Source of the DNA: Bacteroidota bacterium
GTDB taxonomy: Bacteria; Bacteroidota; Bacteroidia; Cytophagales; Cyclobacteriaceae
DNA: 43,974 bases
Assembly: GCA_018266055.1 (NCBI GenBank)
Contig: JAFDYT010000007.1
Span: 70,787-114,760, forward strand
Direction of reading: 5' to 3'
Every line of letters begins with the position of its first letter. The first letter of the stretch is position 1. The notes beneath the pieces were generated by a model. The model was not told where the DNA came from. It was given only the letters and a program-made list of their open reading frames with translations, and made no database searches. Positions 34,586 through 43,894 of the stretch are shown here, one piece after another. The position numbers were made by a program, and so were the translations under genes.

Positions 34586-37500
34586 ATGAGGTTAACGTTT
34601 ACGGTTTTTGTATTGCTTTTATTAACTCGGCTTACAATCAATGCCGCTCCGGGCAACGATAATTTTGGAAGCGCACAGGTACTTACGCACGGCGCGCTGT
34701 CATGCTCGGCCAACGGGGCCTATACCACCGTGGCGGCCACAAATGATAAGACCCCGGGATCATGCTGGAATACCACGGGCGGATCTAATGTGTGGTTCAA
34801 ATTTACAGCCTCCACCACTCAGGTTCATTTCGATGTGTTAACAGGCGGGGCTTCAGGAACCTTGCAATATGCTTATGCTGCATTGTGGAATAACACAGGC
34901 ACTGTTCAATTGGCATGCAATCAATACTTTAGTCAATATAGTGGAGTGAGCCTTGACTACGCTTCATTAACCATAGGCCAGGACTATTATATCTCGGTTG
35001 ACAACCATAATGGATCTTCAGGTTATCGGGGAACATTTGCGGTGTGCCTTGGAAATGCAGCTGACTATGACCTTTATGAAGGAGCAAGAGATGTGACATC
35101 CTTGATCAATACTGCTGGATCTTCTAATGGTGCCTATACTAATGCGCTGGCTACTTCAGACAAAAGCCCCGGCAGTTGCTGGAACACCACAGGCGGTCAT
35201 AACGTGTGGTTTAAATTTCAGGCTACGGCCACTGGAAATATTACGGTAAATCTTCTCTCTGACGGAACGACCACTGGTACGATGCAATATGCCTACGCGG
35301 CGGTCTGGGATACGAATGGCACGAGTCAACTATCATGCGCCCAGTACACATCGAATTATAGCGGGTTGACAATTACCGCAGCATCGCTGACTCCGGGGAA
35401 TTGGTATTACATCTCCGTGGATACGCACAATGGTTCCTCAGGCTATCGAGGATCTTTCAAACTCACACTTTCGGATGTAGATGCCTATGATTTTTACCAG
35501 GGTGCCAAGGACGTAACGTCGTTGATTAATTCATGTTCATCTAATGCCGCCTATACCACTGCTTTTGCATCGGCGGATCAAACGAAAGGAAGTTGCTGGG
35601 CCAACGGACCTAATAATAACGTTTGGTTCAAATTCACAGCTACGGCTACTACGGCAATCACAGTGCAGGTCAAAGACGGCGGTGCGTTCGGTACAATACT
35701 TAATCCGTTTGTAGCGATCTGGACGTCGGGTTTGGTGCAAGTCGGTTGTCAGAATTATGTTGGTGGAGGCGGAAGCATTCAAACATCAGTAATTGGACTG
35801 ACCCCAGGAAGTGTCTATTATATTTCCGTGGATAATTACTCCGGGTATAAAGGTTCATTCACTTTATGTTTAAGTGATGCAGTGAGCGACGATTTTTACC
35901 AGGGAGCAACTGACGTGACGTCGTTGATTAATACCTGTTCGGCGAATGCCGCCTACACCACACAATTTTACACAGCCGATCAAGCGAAAGGAAGTTGCTG
36001 GGCCAATGGTCCGAACAACAACCGGTGGTTTAAATTCACCGCCACGGCTACCACCGCAATGACCGTGCAGGTGAAAGATGGTGGTGCCTTTGGTACGATA
36101 CTCAATCCCTTTGTTGCTATTTGGACGTCGGGTCTGGTGCCTGTGGGTTGTCAGAATTATATTGGAGGTGGAGGAAGTATTCAAACATCGGTGATGGGTT
36201 TGACGCCTGGCGCTACGTATTACATTTCTGTCGATAACTATTCTGGCTATCAGGGCTCGTTCACCTTGTGCTTGAGCGATGTGGTGAGCGACGATTTTTA
36301 TCAGGGTGCCACAGATGTGACATCGTTGATCAACACTTGTTCGGCGAATGCCGCATACACCACACAATTTTACACACCTGATCAAGCAAAAGGAAGTTGC
36401 TGGAGCAATGGCCCAAACAACAACCGGTGGTTTAAATTCACGGCTACAGCTACCACCGCCATGACAGTGCAGGTGAAAGATGGCGGCGCTTTCGGTACAA
36501 TACTTAATCCTTTTGTAGCCATCTGGACATCAGGTCTCGTGCAAGTGGGTTGTCAGAATTATTTAGGAGGCGGAGGAAGCATTCAAACTTCGGTGATGGG
36601 CCTGACGCCAGGCGCCACATATTACATTTCAGTCGACAACTACGTCGGGTATCAGGGATCGTTCACCTTGTGTTTGAGCGATGTGGTGAGCGACGACTTT
36701 TATCAGGGGGCTACAGATGTGACATCGTTGATCAATACCTGTTCAGCCAATGCAGCTTTTTCGACGCAGTTCGCTACACCGGATCAATCCAAAGGTTCTT
36801 GCTGGAGCAATGGCCCGAACAACAACCGATGGTATAAGTTCACCGCGTCCAAGGCATTCATCCATGTGGATGTGAACGTCGGTGGATCGCAGGGCACCAT
36901 GCTGAATCCATTTGTTGCCATTTGGAATGGAAGCCTCACGCAATTGGCGTGTCAAAATTATATTGGTGGTGGCGGTAGTATTTCTATCGATTATTATGGA
37001 CTTACACCTGGCTCGGTTTATTATATTTCTGTTGATAATTATAGCGGCTATCAGGGATCATTCACGTTGTGCCTTAATGATGCCGGCGATTACGATTATT
37101 TCGAAGGAGCAACGTTGATCGGCGATCTCGATCACTTTTGTTCGGCGAATGCCGCCTACACAACTGTCGGCGCATCGCCCGATAGATCTAAACCTGCTTG
37201 CTGGTCTAATGGCCCCAACACAAACCGTTGGTTTAAGTTTGTCGCTGTTTTTGACACCGTAACGATAAGTCTAAAATACGGCGGTGTGTATGGTACTCTT
37301 CAAAACCCGTTCATGGCACTATGGAATAGTACGCCTTCTGTTTTGGTTTGTAAAAACTATGCCGGTGCGTCATCTCCTTACACTATGACGTACAATAACC
37401 TCACCGTCGGCCAGACTTACTATATTTCAATTGATAACTATGCGGGCTATCAGGGATCATTTTCATTGTGCGTGAATAACGTAAGTAATATTGAATACTA

Positions 37501-39463
37501 TGCCATTGCCAGTGGCGAATGGACGGATCATAACACATGGTCAAGGTCGGCAGGCGGAAGTGCGGCAGCAACAGCACCTACCATTTCCAACAAGGTGCAC
37601 ATCAATGGATACGACGTATCACTTGCAGCAGGCACTGGTAATTGCTTCAGCGTTGATTTGAATACCAATAGCGGGAATTCATCATTGACGGTGAATGGGC
37701 AAACGCTCAACGTGGGTGACAAGATAACTGCCACGAATACTGGCTTTACAAGTTACCTTCAGGTCATCAACAATGGAATTGTCAATTGTACGTACGATGC
37801 CTCCTTCGTGCGGACATCAGGATCGCAACCATTCCAGCTTTTGGTGGATAATGGTACGTTTTCCGTTGGAAATGATTTTTACTTTGATAGCAATGGAGGG
37901 ACCGTCAACACTAATTTACTGACCGTCAACAATTCTTCTGCCATCAATGTTACCCGCGATTTTTATCTACGCAACACTACCGGTTCTGGCATTCAGACTT
38001 TAGCCACACTGAATAACAGTGCCGTTCTTTCGGTGGGAAGAGATATTAATTTTAACAGTTCAGCCTCTGGTGCCGACTTTGCAGAATTGATTTTGAATGG
38101 AGGTTCCACGCTCAAAATTGCACGCAACCTGCAGTCGGATGCAAACAAATTTGGAAGAGTTACCAGTAACGGAAGTTCTATAATTGAATTTAATGGATCG
38201 TCGAATACACAGGTTATCCCAGCTACTACAAGAAATGGTGGAGATACCTTCTCGTTCCTAAACGTAAAAATCAACAACACGAATCCAAATGTGGGTGGTG
38301 TGCAATTGACTACCGCTGGTCCTGCTGCCATCAATGGCGCACTGACGTTGACGAGCGGAATTGTTCAGACCGCTTCAGCTGCAAAACTGATTTTGAATTC
38401 TTCAGCTACTACAGGGTTAGGGTCTTCTTCAAGCTACATCAGCGGCCCGATGGATGTGGTTGTGGCCGCTGCATCAGCTACGGTTAATTTTCCTATTGGC
38501 AAATTGCCTTCTTATCGACCAGTGTATCTTCATGTGGATCACACTGATCTTACTTCCGTAACGTATACTGCAGAACTATTTAATTCATCAGCCGGAGCGC
38601 TGGGGTATACGTTGCCGGCCACTGTAAACCGTGTTTCTGGTGTGCACTATTGGCAGATCGATCGGTCGGCCAATGCTAACCTTACCGGTGCGACCGCCAC
38701 ACTTTACTACGGAACGTCAGGCACTGACGATCAGGTTACCGACTATACTAATCTGACTATGGTGAAAAATGTTGGGGCAGGTACTACATGGGTTGATATA
38801 ACCGGAACAGCTACTGCCAATGGAAATGGGAGTATTACATCTGGTAACTTCAATTCCTTTTCCACCTTTACCATTGCCAACCTGCTCGCAGGCACAAACC
38901 CTCTGCCGGTATCGTTGACTTCATTCACCGGCGAATACATTGCTCCCGCTGTAAACCTTACCTGGAAGACGGCCTCCGAACTTAATAACAGCTATTTTCA
39001 GATCAGGAGATCTTCCAACGGCGAAAAATTTGACGTGTTAGGCACAGTGAAAGGCTCAGGAACCAAAGCCACGGAGTCAGTTTATAAATGGATTGATGAA
39101 AACCCTTTGAATGGCTTGAATTATTACCAACTTGTTCAGTTCGATCTTGACGGAAAGTCATCGACCAACAGCCAGGTGATAGCCGTAGATGTAAACAAAG
39201 AGTATGCTCCTTCTATCCAGGTGTTTCCTAATCCATCCTCAGCCACTCAAGGCTTGAATGCGCAATTAAGTGGAGTGCTGGCCAATCATGCCTATGAGGC
39301 GGAAGTGCTTTCTCTCTTTGGGCAAACCATGCAGCGATATTCAATCACAACAGGGAGTTCAGGGTTGTGCCAATTTCCTTTGAACAATCTGACGCTGCCT
39401 CCCGGCCTTTACCTCATCCGCGTACCTGGCACCAACCTTGTCAGCCGGTTTGTGATCAAGTAA
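34586..39463 (+). CDS. Large secreted type IX cargo protein with seven tandem beta-sandwich modules
   Basis: This is a 1625-residue exported protein. The signal peptide ends near TINA (residue 20). Residues 24-965 are seven modules of about 134 residues resembling bacterial pre-peptidase (PPC-like) beta-sandwiches; each has SCW..GPNNN.WFKF and YYISVDNYSGYQGSF-type motifs. Residues about 966-1015 (GEWTDHNTWS, then NKVHINGYDVSL) begin a beta-helix-like region rich in N, S and T that runs to about 1450. PLPVSLTSFTGEY (about 1449) starts a fibronectin-like linker common in type IX cargo. Residues 1540-1625 (VFPNPSS, GLYLIRV, SRFVIK) form a type A sorting domain, so it is probably anchored on or released from the cell surface. 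No catalytic motif was recognised; adhesion or glycan binding is inference. A strong terminator follows. Confidence 0.88.
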   Translation: MRLTFTVFVLLLLTRLTINAAPGNDNFGSAQVLTHGALSCSANGAYTTVAATNDKTPGSCWNTTGGSNVWFKFTASTTQVHFDVLTGGASGTLQYAYAALWNNTGTVQLACNQYFSQYSGVSLDYASLTIGQDYYISVDNHNGSSGYRGTFAVCLGNAADYDLYEGARDVTSLINTAGSSNGAYTNALATSDKSPGSCWNTTGGHNVWFKFQATATGNITVNLLSDGTTTGTMQYAYAAVWDTNGTSQLSCAQYTSNYSGLTITAASLTPGNWYYISVDTHNGSSGYRGSFKLTLSDVDAYDFYQGAKDVTSLINSCSSNAAYTTAFASADQTKGSCWANGPNNNVWFKFTATATTAITVQVKDGGAFGTILNPFVAIWTSGLVQVGCQNYVGGGGSIQTSVIGLTPGSVYYISVDNYSGYKGSFTLCLSDAVSDDFYQGATDVTSLINTCSANAAYTTQFYTADQAKGSCWANGPNNNRWFKFTATATTAMTVQVKDGGAFGTILNPFVAIWTSGLVPVGCQNYIGGGGSIQTSVMGLTPGATYYISVDNYSGYQGSFTLCLSDVVSDDFYQGATDVTSLINTCSANAAYTTQFYTPDQAKGSCWSNGPNNNRWFKFTATATTAMTVQVKDGGAFGTILNPFVAIWTSGLVQVGCQNYLGGGGSIQTSVMGLTPGATYYISVDNYVGYQGSFTLCLSDVVSDDFYQGATDVTSLINTCSANAAFSTQFATPDQSKGSCWSNGPNNNRWYKFTASKAFIHVDVNVGGSQGTMLNPFVAIWNGSLTQLACQNYIGGGGSISIDYYGLTPGSVYYISVDNYSGYQGSFTLCLNDAGDYDYFEGATLIGDLDHFCSANAAYTTVGASPDRSKPACWSNGPNTNRWFKFVAVFDTVTISLKYGGVYGTLQNPFMALWNSTPSVLVCKNYAGASSPYTMTYNNLTVGQTYYISIDNYAGYQGSFSLCVNNVSNIEYYAIASGEWTDHNTWSRSAGGSAAATAPTISNKVHINGYDVSLAAGTGNCFSVDLNTNSGNSSLTVNGQTLNVGDKITATNTGFTSYLQVINNGIVNCTYDASFVRTSGSQPFQLLVDNGTFSVGNDFYFDSNGGTVNTNLLTVNNSSAINVTRDFYLRNTTGSGIQTLATLNNSAVLSVGRDINFNSSASGADFAELILNGGSTLKIARNLQSDANKFGRVTSNGSSIIEFNGSSNTQVIPATTRNGGDTFSFLNVKINNTNPNVGGVQLTTAGPAAINGALTLTSGIVQTASAAKLILNSSATTGLGSSSSYISGPMDVVVAAASATVNFPIGKLPSYRPVYLHVDHTDLTSVTYTAELFNSSAGALGYTLPATVNRVSGVHYWQIDRSANANLTGATATLYYGTSGTDDQVTDYTNLTMVKNVGAGTTWVDITGTATANGNGSITSGNFNSFSTFTIANLLAGTNPLPVSLTSFTGEYIAPAVNLTWKTASELNNSYFQIRRSSNGEKFDVLGTVKGSGTKATESVYKWIDENPLNGLNYYQLVQFDLDGKSSTNSQVIAVDVNKEYAPSIQVFPNPSSATQGLNAQLSGVLANHAYEAEVLSLFGQTMQRYSITTGSSGLCQFPLNNLTLPPGLYLIRVPGTNLVSRFVIK
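34655..37480 (+). repeat. Seven in-frame tandem protein repeats, period about 402 bp
   Basis: Modules start near 34655, 35060, 35483, 35885, 36287, 36689 and 37088. Modules 3 to 6 keep an exact 402-base period. Modules 3, 4 and 5 are nearly identical in protein (for example QVKDGGAFGTILNPFVAIWT in all three), while modules 1, 2 and 7 have diverged. This points to recent internal duplication or gene conversion in the middle of the array. Synonymous changes between copies show they are not assembly duplicates. Confidence 0.9.
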
Positions 39464-39487
39464 GTTTTTGCATTGAATCCATTAGCT

Positions 39488-39520
39488 AATAAGCTCCTTT
39501 TTCAGGGAGCTTATTTTTTT
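39488..39520 (+). terminator. Rho-independent terminator after the repeat protein gene
   Basis: AATAAGCTCC (39488-39497) pairs with GGAGCTTATT (39506-39515) over an 8-base loop and is followed by a run of seven T ending at 39520. It is 25 bases after the stop codon and isolates this gene from the GH30 gene. Confidence 0.88.
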
Positions 39521-39705
39521 GTATGACGGATGTGTCAGTCTTTTATCGACAGAATTTGTCGTACAAAGTTGATCGAAGCCATCCAAATAATTTTTCTAGG
39601 ATCATGAAAAAAATTACACTTAAATTAAAATCACGATTTGATTGAGCGCTACTTATCCGATGCAAGTCAAATCTAAATGAAACAAGTTGTAACTAATATT
39701 ATCCG

Positions 39706-41178
39706 ATGAATCTATTTTCTGGCTTAAGTCTACTTCACTGGCGCGCAAAAGTGCCGCCGTCCACTAACATCACCTATTTTTATTTCCTTTTCGCGGCAGC
39801 TATGACGTTGATGCTCGCGCAATGTACACCTTCGCAAAAAGCGGCACCAAAGGGTCAGCTTGTTGACTATTGGGTGACTTCAGCCGATCAATCGCAAAAG
39901 CTCACAAAACAAACTCCTCTTTTTTTTAAGGATACGGTATGGAATGAATCCCTGATCACCATAGATACAGCCACGACTTTTCAAACCATGGATGGTTTTG
40001 GCTACACCCTCACCGGTGGTAGTGCATTTCATATCTGGAAAATGAATTCAGACAAAAGGGCGGCCTTGCTGAAGGAACTATTCGCCGCCGGTCCTGATGG
40101 TCTGGGGATAAGCTATCTGCGCATAAGTATTGGTTCATCCGATCTCAATGACCATCCATTTACCTACAATGATTTACCAAAAGGAAAAACCGATGTGTCG
40201 CTCGAACACTTTGACCTTGGGCCCGATGCAAAGGACGTTGTTCCGGTTTTAAAGGAAATTGTAGCGATTAACCCTTCTTTAAAAATATTAGGAAGTCCAT
40301 GGTCGGCACCAGCCTGGATGAAGACTAACGAAAGTCTCAAGGGCGGTAGCCTTAAGCCGACTTATTACGAGGTGTATGCCCGCTATCTGGTGAAATACCT
40401 GCAGACTATGCAAGAGCAGGGGATTACGCTTGACGCGATTACGCTACAAAACGAACCTGAAAATCCGAAAAACAATCCCAGCATGGTGATGACAGCGCCC
40501 GAACAGGCTATGTTCATCAAAAACTTTGCAGGGCCACAGTTGCGTAAAGCCGGACTGAAAACAAAAATCATTTTGTTTGACCACAATTGCGATCATCCCG
40601 AATATCCCATCACAGTATTGAAAGATACTGCCGCCGCCAAATATGTGGATGGGTCAGCATTTCACCTTTACCTTGGCACCATCGATGCGCTTTCGCAAGT
40701 ACACGATCAGTTTCCAAACAAGAATCTGTACTTCACTGAACAATGGACATCTGCGGAAGGAAAATTTGATGGTGACCTTCGCTGGCATACCAAAAATCTG
40801 ATCATTGGCGCACCACGTCATTGGAGCAAGACCGTGCTGGAATGGAATCTGGCTGCCGATTATGAAAATAAACCATTTACCGACAGCGGTGGTTGCGACC
40901 GTTGCCTCGGCGCAATTACAATCGGAGATTCGGTGCGACGCAATGTTTCGTATTACATTATCGGCCATGCGTCTAAGTTTGTACCCGATGGCTCCGTGCG
41001 CATCGCCTCTGACGACTTACCTGGGTTGCCGAATATAGCTTACCTGACGCCGCAGAAAAAGAAAGTATTGATTGTGCTAAATGATTCTGATGCCGCTAAA
41101 GAATTTGGAATCCGGTATAAAAATGGTGTTGTAAAAGCGTCGCTCCCGGCCGGAGCGGTAGCCACTTTCGTGTGGTGA
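39706..41178 (+). CDS. GH30 glycosidase (glucosylceramidase-like) lipoprotein
   Basis: This 490-residue protein has a long N-terminal signal with lipobox MLAQC (Cys40). The GH30 barrel shows TMDGFGYTLTGGSAF (94-108), SPWSAPAWMKTN (197-208), LQNEPEN with acid/base Glu250, and YFTEQW with nucleophile Glu345. The C terminus has the small beta-sandwich usual for GH30. Family members cleave beta-glucosidic links; known activities include glucosylceramidase, beta-1,6-glucanase and beta-glucosidase, which sequence cannot separate here. It has its own upstream region (39521-39705) and no transporter partner, so it looks like a single-gene unit. The 39-residue leader is longer than normal, so the true start may be later, though no better start codon was seen. 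Confidence 0.9.
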   Translation: MNLFSGLSLLHWRAKVPPSTNITYFYFLFAAAMTLMLAQCTPSQKAAPKGQLVDYWVTSADQSQKLTKQTPLFFKDTVWNESLITIDTATTFQTMDGFGYTLTGGSAFHIWKMNSDKRAALLKELFAAGPDGLGISYLRISIGSSDLNDHPFTYNDLPKGKTDVSLEHFDLGPDAKDVVPVLKEIVAINPSLKILGSPWSAPAWMKTNESLKGGSLKPTYYEVYARYLVKYLQTMQEQGITLDAITLQNEPENPKNNPSMVMTAPEQAMFIKNFAGPQLRKAGLKTKIILFDHNCDHPEYPITVLKDTAAAKYVDGSAFHLYLGTIDALSQVHDQFPNKNLYFTEQWTSAEGKFDGDLRWHTKNLIIGAPRHWSKTVLEWNLAADYENKPFTDSGGCDRCLGAITIGDSVRRNVSYYIIGHASKFVPDGSVRIASDDLPGLPNIAYLTPQKKKVLIVLNDSDAAKEFGIRYKNGVVKASLPAGAVATFVW

Positions 41179-41252
41179 GTAGAAGCTGATAAAACCCAAT
41201 GGCAGCAACGAAATGATCAAAATAAATTGTCTTAGATTTTTTGTTATCCGAT

Positions 41253-41537
41253 ATGTTAATGAAGTATAAGCCAGGAGTAATAGATGAACTCAAACGAAAA
41301 GGATTCAGGTTTCTGGTGCTGATGAATCAACGATCACGCCTGACGGTTGTGCCAACCACCGAGCCGATTCGAACCACCGAATTGAATTTCCTTGAATATA
41401 TTCAGCTGAATATAGATGATCGCGAAATGCTTGATTTTCTCACGGCAGTCTCATCAAACCAACAGATGGAAGTCAAGGTAAGAACCAAAGTAGGAATTAC
41501 CGATGTCTTCCGTGAATTGATTGGCGAGCCGATCTAG
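41253..41537 (+). CDS. Hypothetical small protein
   Basis: About 94 residues, with ATG at 41253 or, equally plausible, at 41259; an in-frame TTG at 41241 is less likely. It has no signal peptide or membrane segment. It starts KYKPGVIDELKRKGFRFLVL and contains VPTTEPIRTTELNFLEYIQL and REMLDFLTAVSS, suggesting a small mixed alpha/beta cytosolic fold. It lies 74 bases after GH30 and 78 bases before another small gene on the same strand. I do not recognise the family. Coding status rests on the open frame, protein-like composition and the tidy arrangement. Confidence 0.55.
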   Translation: MLMKYKPGVIDELKRKGFRFLVLMNQRSRLTVVPTTEPIRTTELNFLEYIQLNIDDREMLDFLTAVSSNQQMEVKVRTKVGITDVFRELIGEPI

Positions 41538-41615
41538 ATTTTCAAACTTGCATGCTCCTGGAGCTTGATCGAGTTATTGCTAACCTTCTTATCTTGCGCG
41601 GCAAATCCTAAAAGT

Positions 41616-41813
41616 ATGACAGAGAGAGAACTGATAAAGCTGGAGGCCACCATTCGCAATAAAATGGAAGAGATCAGAAAACAGCGCGTAAGCCTGAAAG
41701 ATTCGGGTATTGGTGGACTGATGAACTCACTAAAGAAAGTAGACGAAGCACTTTACGAAAAAATCCTTCCCGAATACAAAAAGATGGCCGCGGAGAGTAA
41801 GATTTTTAAGTGA
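41616..41813 (+). CDS. Hypothetical small helical protein
   Basis: 65 residues from ATG 41616; the frame is open further upstream, but that part reads like non-coding sequence. It is almost entirely charged and helical (MTERELIKLEATIRNKMEEI, then SLKKVDEALYEKILPEYKKM), with heptad-like leucine spacing that suggests a coiled coil. It is cytosolic. It ends 6 bases from the stop of the converging sulfotransferase-like gene. Function unknown. Confidence 0.6.
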   Translation: MTERELIKLEATIRNKMEEIRKQRVSLKDSGIGGLMNSLKKVDEALYEKILPEYKKMAAESKIFK

Positions 41814-41819
41814 TCGTAC

Positions 41820-43559
41820 TTAATGTAATCCGCCGTACAAATCCATTTTTAATGCTCGGTAATAAAATTTCCCGAGGTTAACGTTGACTTCAAACACCGT
41901 GTTATTCTGCGAATCTACTTCAAGTATCTTGGGGCTTTCACCTATGGCATTAGTGGCGCCATCCATATAGCCAATCATCCTTGTATTGGTGGCGTCAAAT
42001 TGAGTTATTGAGCCGGTATATTGTGTAAAAATGGTTTTACTATTATCGAAACTCCAATAAAGCTGAATCGTCATATTTTTTTCATCAAGCTTATATTCTA
42101 CACCTCGGGTATAGCTTTTTAGAGGGGCATTTTGATTGTCATAATACCCGCGATAGTCGCCATCATCGTAGAGCATCACGTTTCCATTTTGAAGTTGTGT
42201 GGCATTGTGTTGACCATACGGCCAGAAATCAATGGTGTCAACGGCAATGGCATTTCCTTTTGAGTCAACAGGCGTCAATAAATATTGAGATAGTTGTGTA
42301 TTCCAGAAATTATGATTGGCAAGAATCCATTTTATCTGGCTGGTCGAGTAATCAATTTTGACCACGGCAGATTGGCTCCGGCATGAAACAATGATTGAAT
42401 TGTCATTTGAATTGTAGAATACGCTATTAATATGGACCCAGTCATTTGGAACTCCGGAATCTGGAAGAGCCAAGCGGGTTGGATCAAGAATGGTATTAAA
42501 ATCCCATGTTTTGATAATATTTCCAGAACTTCTATCAATTTCCGCAATGGCATCAAGTTCTGGCGCACCATTGCCCCACGATGGGGACGAGTTAGTTCCT
42601 ATCATTAGATTTCCGTTAGGCATTTCAACGATATCGTGAGTTTGAAAATTGGGGACATTATATGTTCTGACTACTTCCCCAAGCATTGAGATTTCATTCA
42701 AGATGGGGGACATCTGGCCTATTTTGGTATTGATAGCTGAGCTTACGATCAGATTTCCATTTTTAAGTTTGCCGTAAGACCAAAAAAAATCTCCGGTGTA
42801 ATACCACCGTATTTCACCTTTTTGATCAAAACCCCAAGGACCACTGGCCGAAAGTGAATATATGGACGCATCGATGGGAGAAAGTGAATTCTTTTTTATA
42901 GTTAGAGTAGGTTTGTTAGGAACTGCATCGGTTTGAAGGGTTACCATTTGCGTCGCTCTGATCACTCCGTTTGAACTAAGAAATTGAATCTCTACTTGAT
43001 TAGCGTAATTGTCATACAAGCCAAGAATGGGTAGCTGTTGCTCATAACCATAGTTACTGAAATGATGACTTATGTTGACACCTCCGTTAGGTTTACCATG
43101 AACGATGATATTAAATTTACCTTGAACTGGCATCCTGAATGAAGCCAATGCACAAAGGGGAGCCGTTCCAAATGGATTAACTTTAATGCTGTCATTAAGA
43201 TTTAGACTTCCAATACAAAATGCATTGATAAAGGTTCCATCTGTGAACGAAAACAGGGTTTGCCACTGAGGCAGGTTTGGTGCAACGGATGTAAGATAAT
43301 TTTTAGGAATATGCGCGATGAATCCATTTTCATAGACTAAATCAAGCGAATTGGAAGTTGAATCGATTTTTGAAATTAGATTTCCAGCGCTGCTGTTCTG
43401 AAGGATGGATACTTTGCTTTCACTCATCGAAAGCTGATTATTCAGACGATCCACGTCTTTTTTGTCACACGAAAAAAGAATTACAAGAAAAACATAAATC
43501 AAAAAAACCTTCAGAACTTCAGTCTGTAAAAAGAGACGCTTACTAATCCCACACTTCAT
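41820..43559 (-). CDS. Arylsulfate sulfotransferase (AssT)-like lipoprotein
   Basis: This 579-residue lipoprotein has lipobox ILFSC (Cys31), preceded by a charged N terminus. A short coiled-coil-like stretch (DVDRLNNQLSMSESKVSILQ) and about 170 residues of beta-rich sequence lead into an ASST propeller. Candidate active-site residues are His308 (FQTHDIVEMPNGN), His376 (WVHINSV), Arg394 (IIVSCRSQS) and His451 (YGQHNATQLQNGN). The His376-Arg394 spacing of 18 equals that of the pair in E. coli AssT, where the last His is transiently sulfated. I predict transfer of sulfate between phenolic compounds outside the cytoplasm. The Dsb partners that accompany some AssT enzymes are not nearby. CDKKDVD after lipidation suggests surface exposure, tentatively. 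Confidence 0.82.
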   Translation of the reverse strand: MKCGISKRLFLQTEVLKVFLIYVFLVILFSCDKKDVDRLNNQLSMSESKVSILQNSSAGNLISKIDSTSNSLDLVYENGFIAHIPKNYLTSVAPNLPQWQTLFSFTDGTFINAFCIGSLNLNDSIKVNPFGTAPLCALASFRMPVQGKFNIIVHGKPNGGVNISHHFSNYGYEQQLPILGLYDNYANQVEIQFLSSNGVIRATQMVTLQTDAVPNKPTLTIKKNSLSPIDASIYSLSASGPWGFDQKGEIRWYYTGDFFWSYGKLKNGNLIVSSAINTKIGQMSPILNEISMLGEVVRTYNVPNFQTHDIVEMPNGNLMIGTNSSPSWGNGAPELDAIAEIDRSSGNIIKTWDFNTILDPTRLALPDSGVPNDWVHINSVFYNSNDNSIIVSCRSQSAVVKIDYSTSQIKWILANHNFWNTQLSQYLLTPVDSKGNAIAVDTIDFWPYGQHNATQLQNGNVMLYDDGDYRGYYDNQNAPLKSYTRGVEYKLDEKNMTIQLYWSFDNSKTIFTQYTGSITQFDATNTRMIGYMDGATNAIGESPKILEVDSQNNTVFEVNVNLGKFYYRALKMDLYGGLH

Positions 43560-43788
43560 GCCTACTATTTTCTGATTAAGATATTAGGCGCCGCAAAAGG
43601 TTTAAACCAATCGTTGATGAAATTGAGAAAGAATATTTGAACGGTAAATAATTTGTTTTAAATAACAGATGTTTTGAAACCTCTTTAGGAGTTGGATTCT
43701 ATATGATTGGAACCTGTAAACGTTCGGAAGGGCCTTAATTATTGAAAGCCTTTACCAGAAAATTTCTAAGATAAAAGCTTGTACCAAG

Positions 43789-43860
43789 TAGCCCCGACAG
43801 GAATCGAACCTGTATCAAAAGTTTAGGAAACTTCTATTCTATCCATTGAACTACGAGGCC
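43789..43860 (-). tRNA. tRNA-Arg(CCT)
   Basis: The 72-base cloverleaf folds on the minus strand: acceptor GGCCTCG with CGGGGCT (two G-T pairs), D stem GTTC/GAAT, anticodon stem GAAGT/ACTTT with loop TTCCTAA, and T arm ACAGG-TTCGATT-CCTGT. The anticodon CCT reads the AGG arginine codon. CCA is not encoded. Confidence 0.95.
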
Positions 43861-43894
43861 AACTAAAGGCTTCGGCTACCAGAGTAACCTCTTG

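Noticed and set aside
34588-34599. GTTAACGTTTAC resembling the susC operators
   Set aside because: Only 9 of 12 bases match and it lies within codons 2-5 of the repeat protein gene, so chance is likely.
35483-37087. Regular 402-base repeats considered as CRISPR or mobile DNA
   Set aside because: They are in-frame coding repeats with synonymous variation, no short spacers and no transposase or cas gene.
43716-43727. GTAAACGTTCGG resembling the susC operators
   Set aside because: Only 9 of 12 bases match, the outer arms are not symmetric, and it stands alone near tRNA genes.
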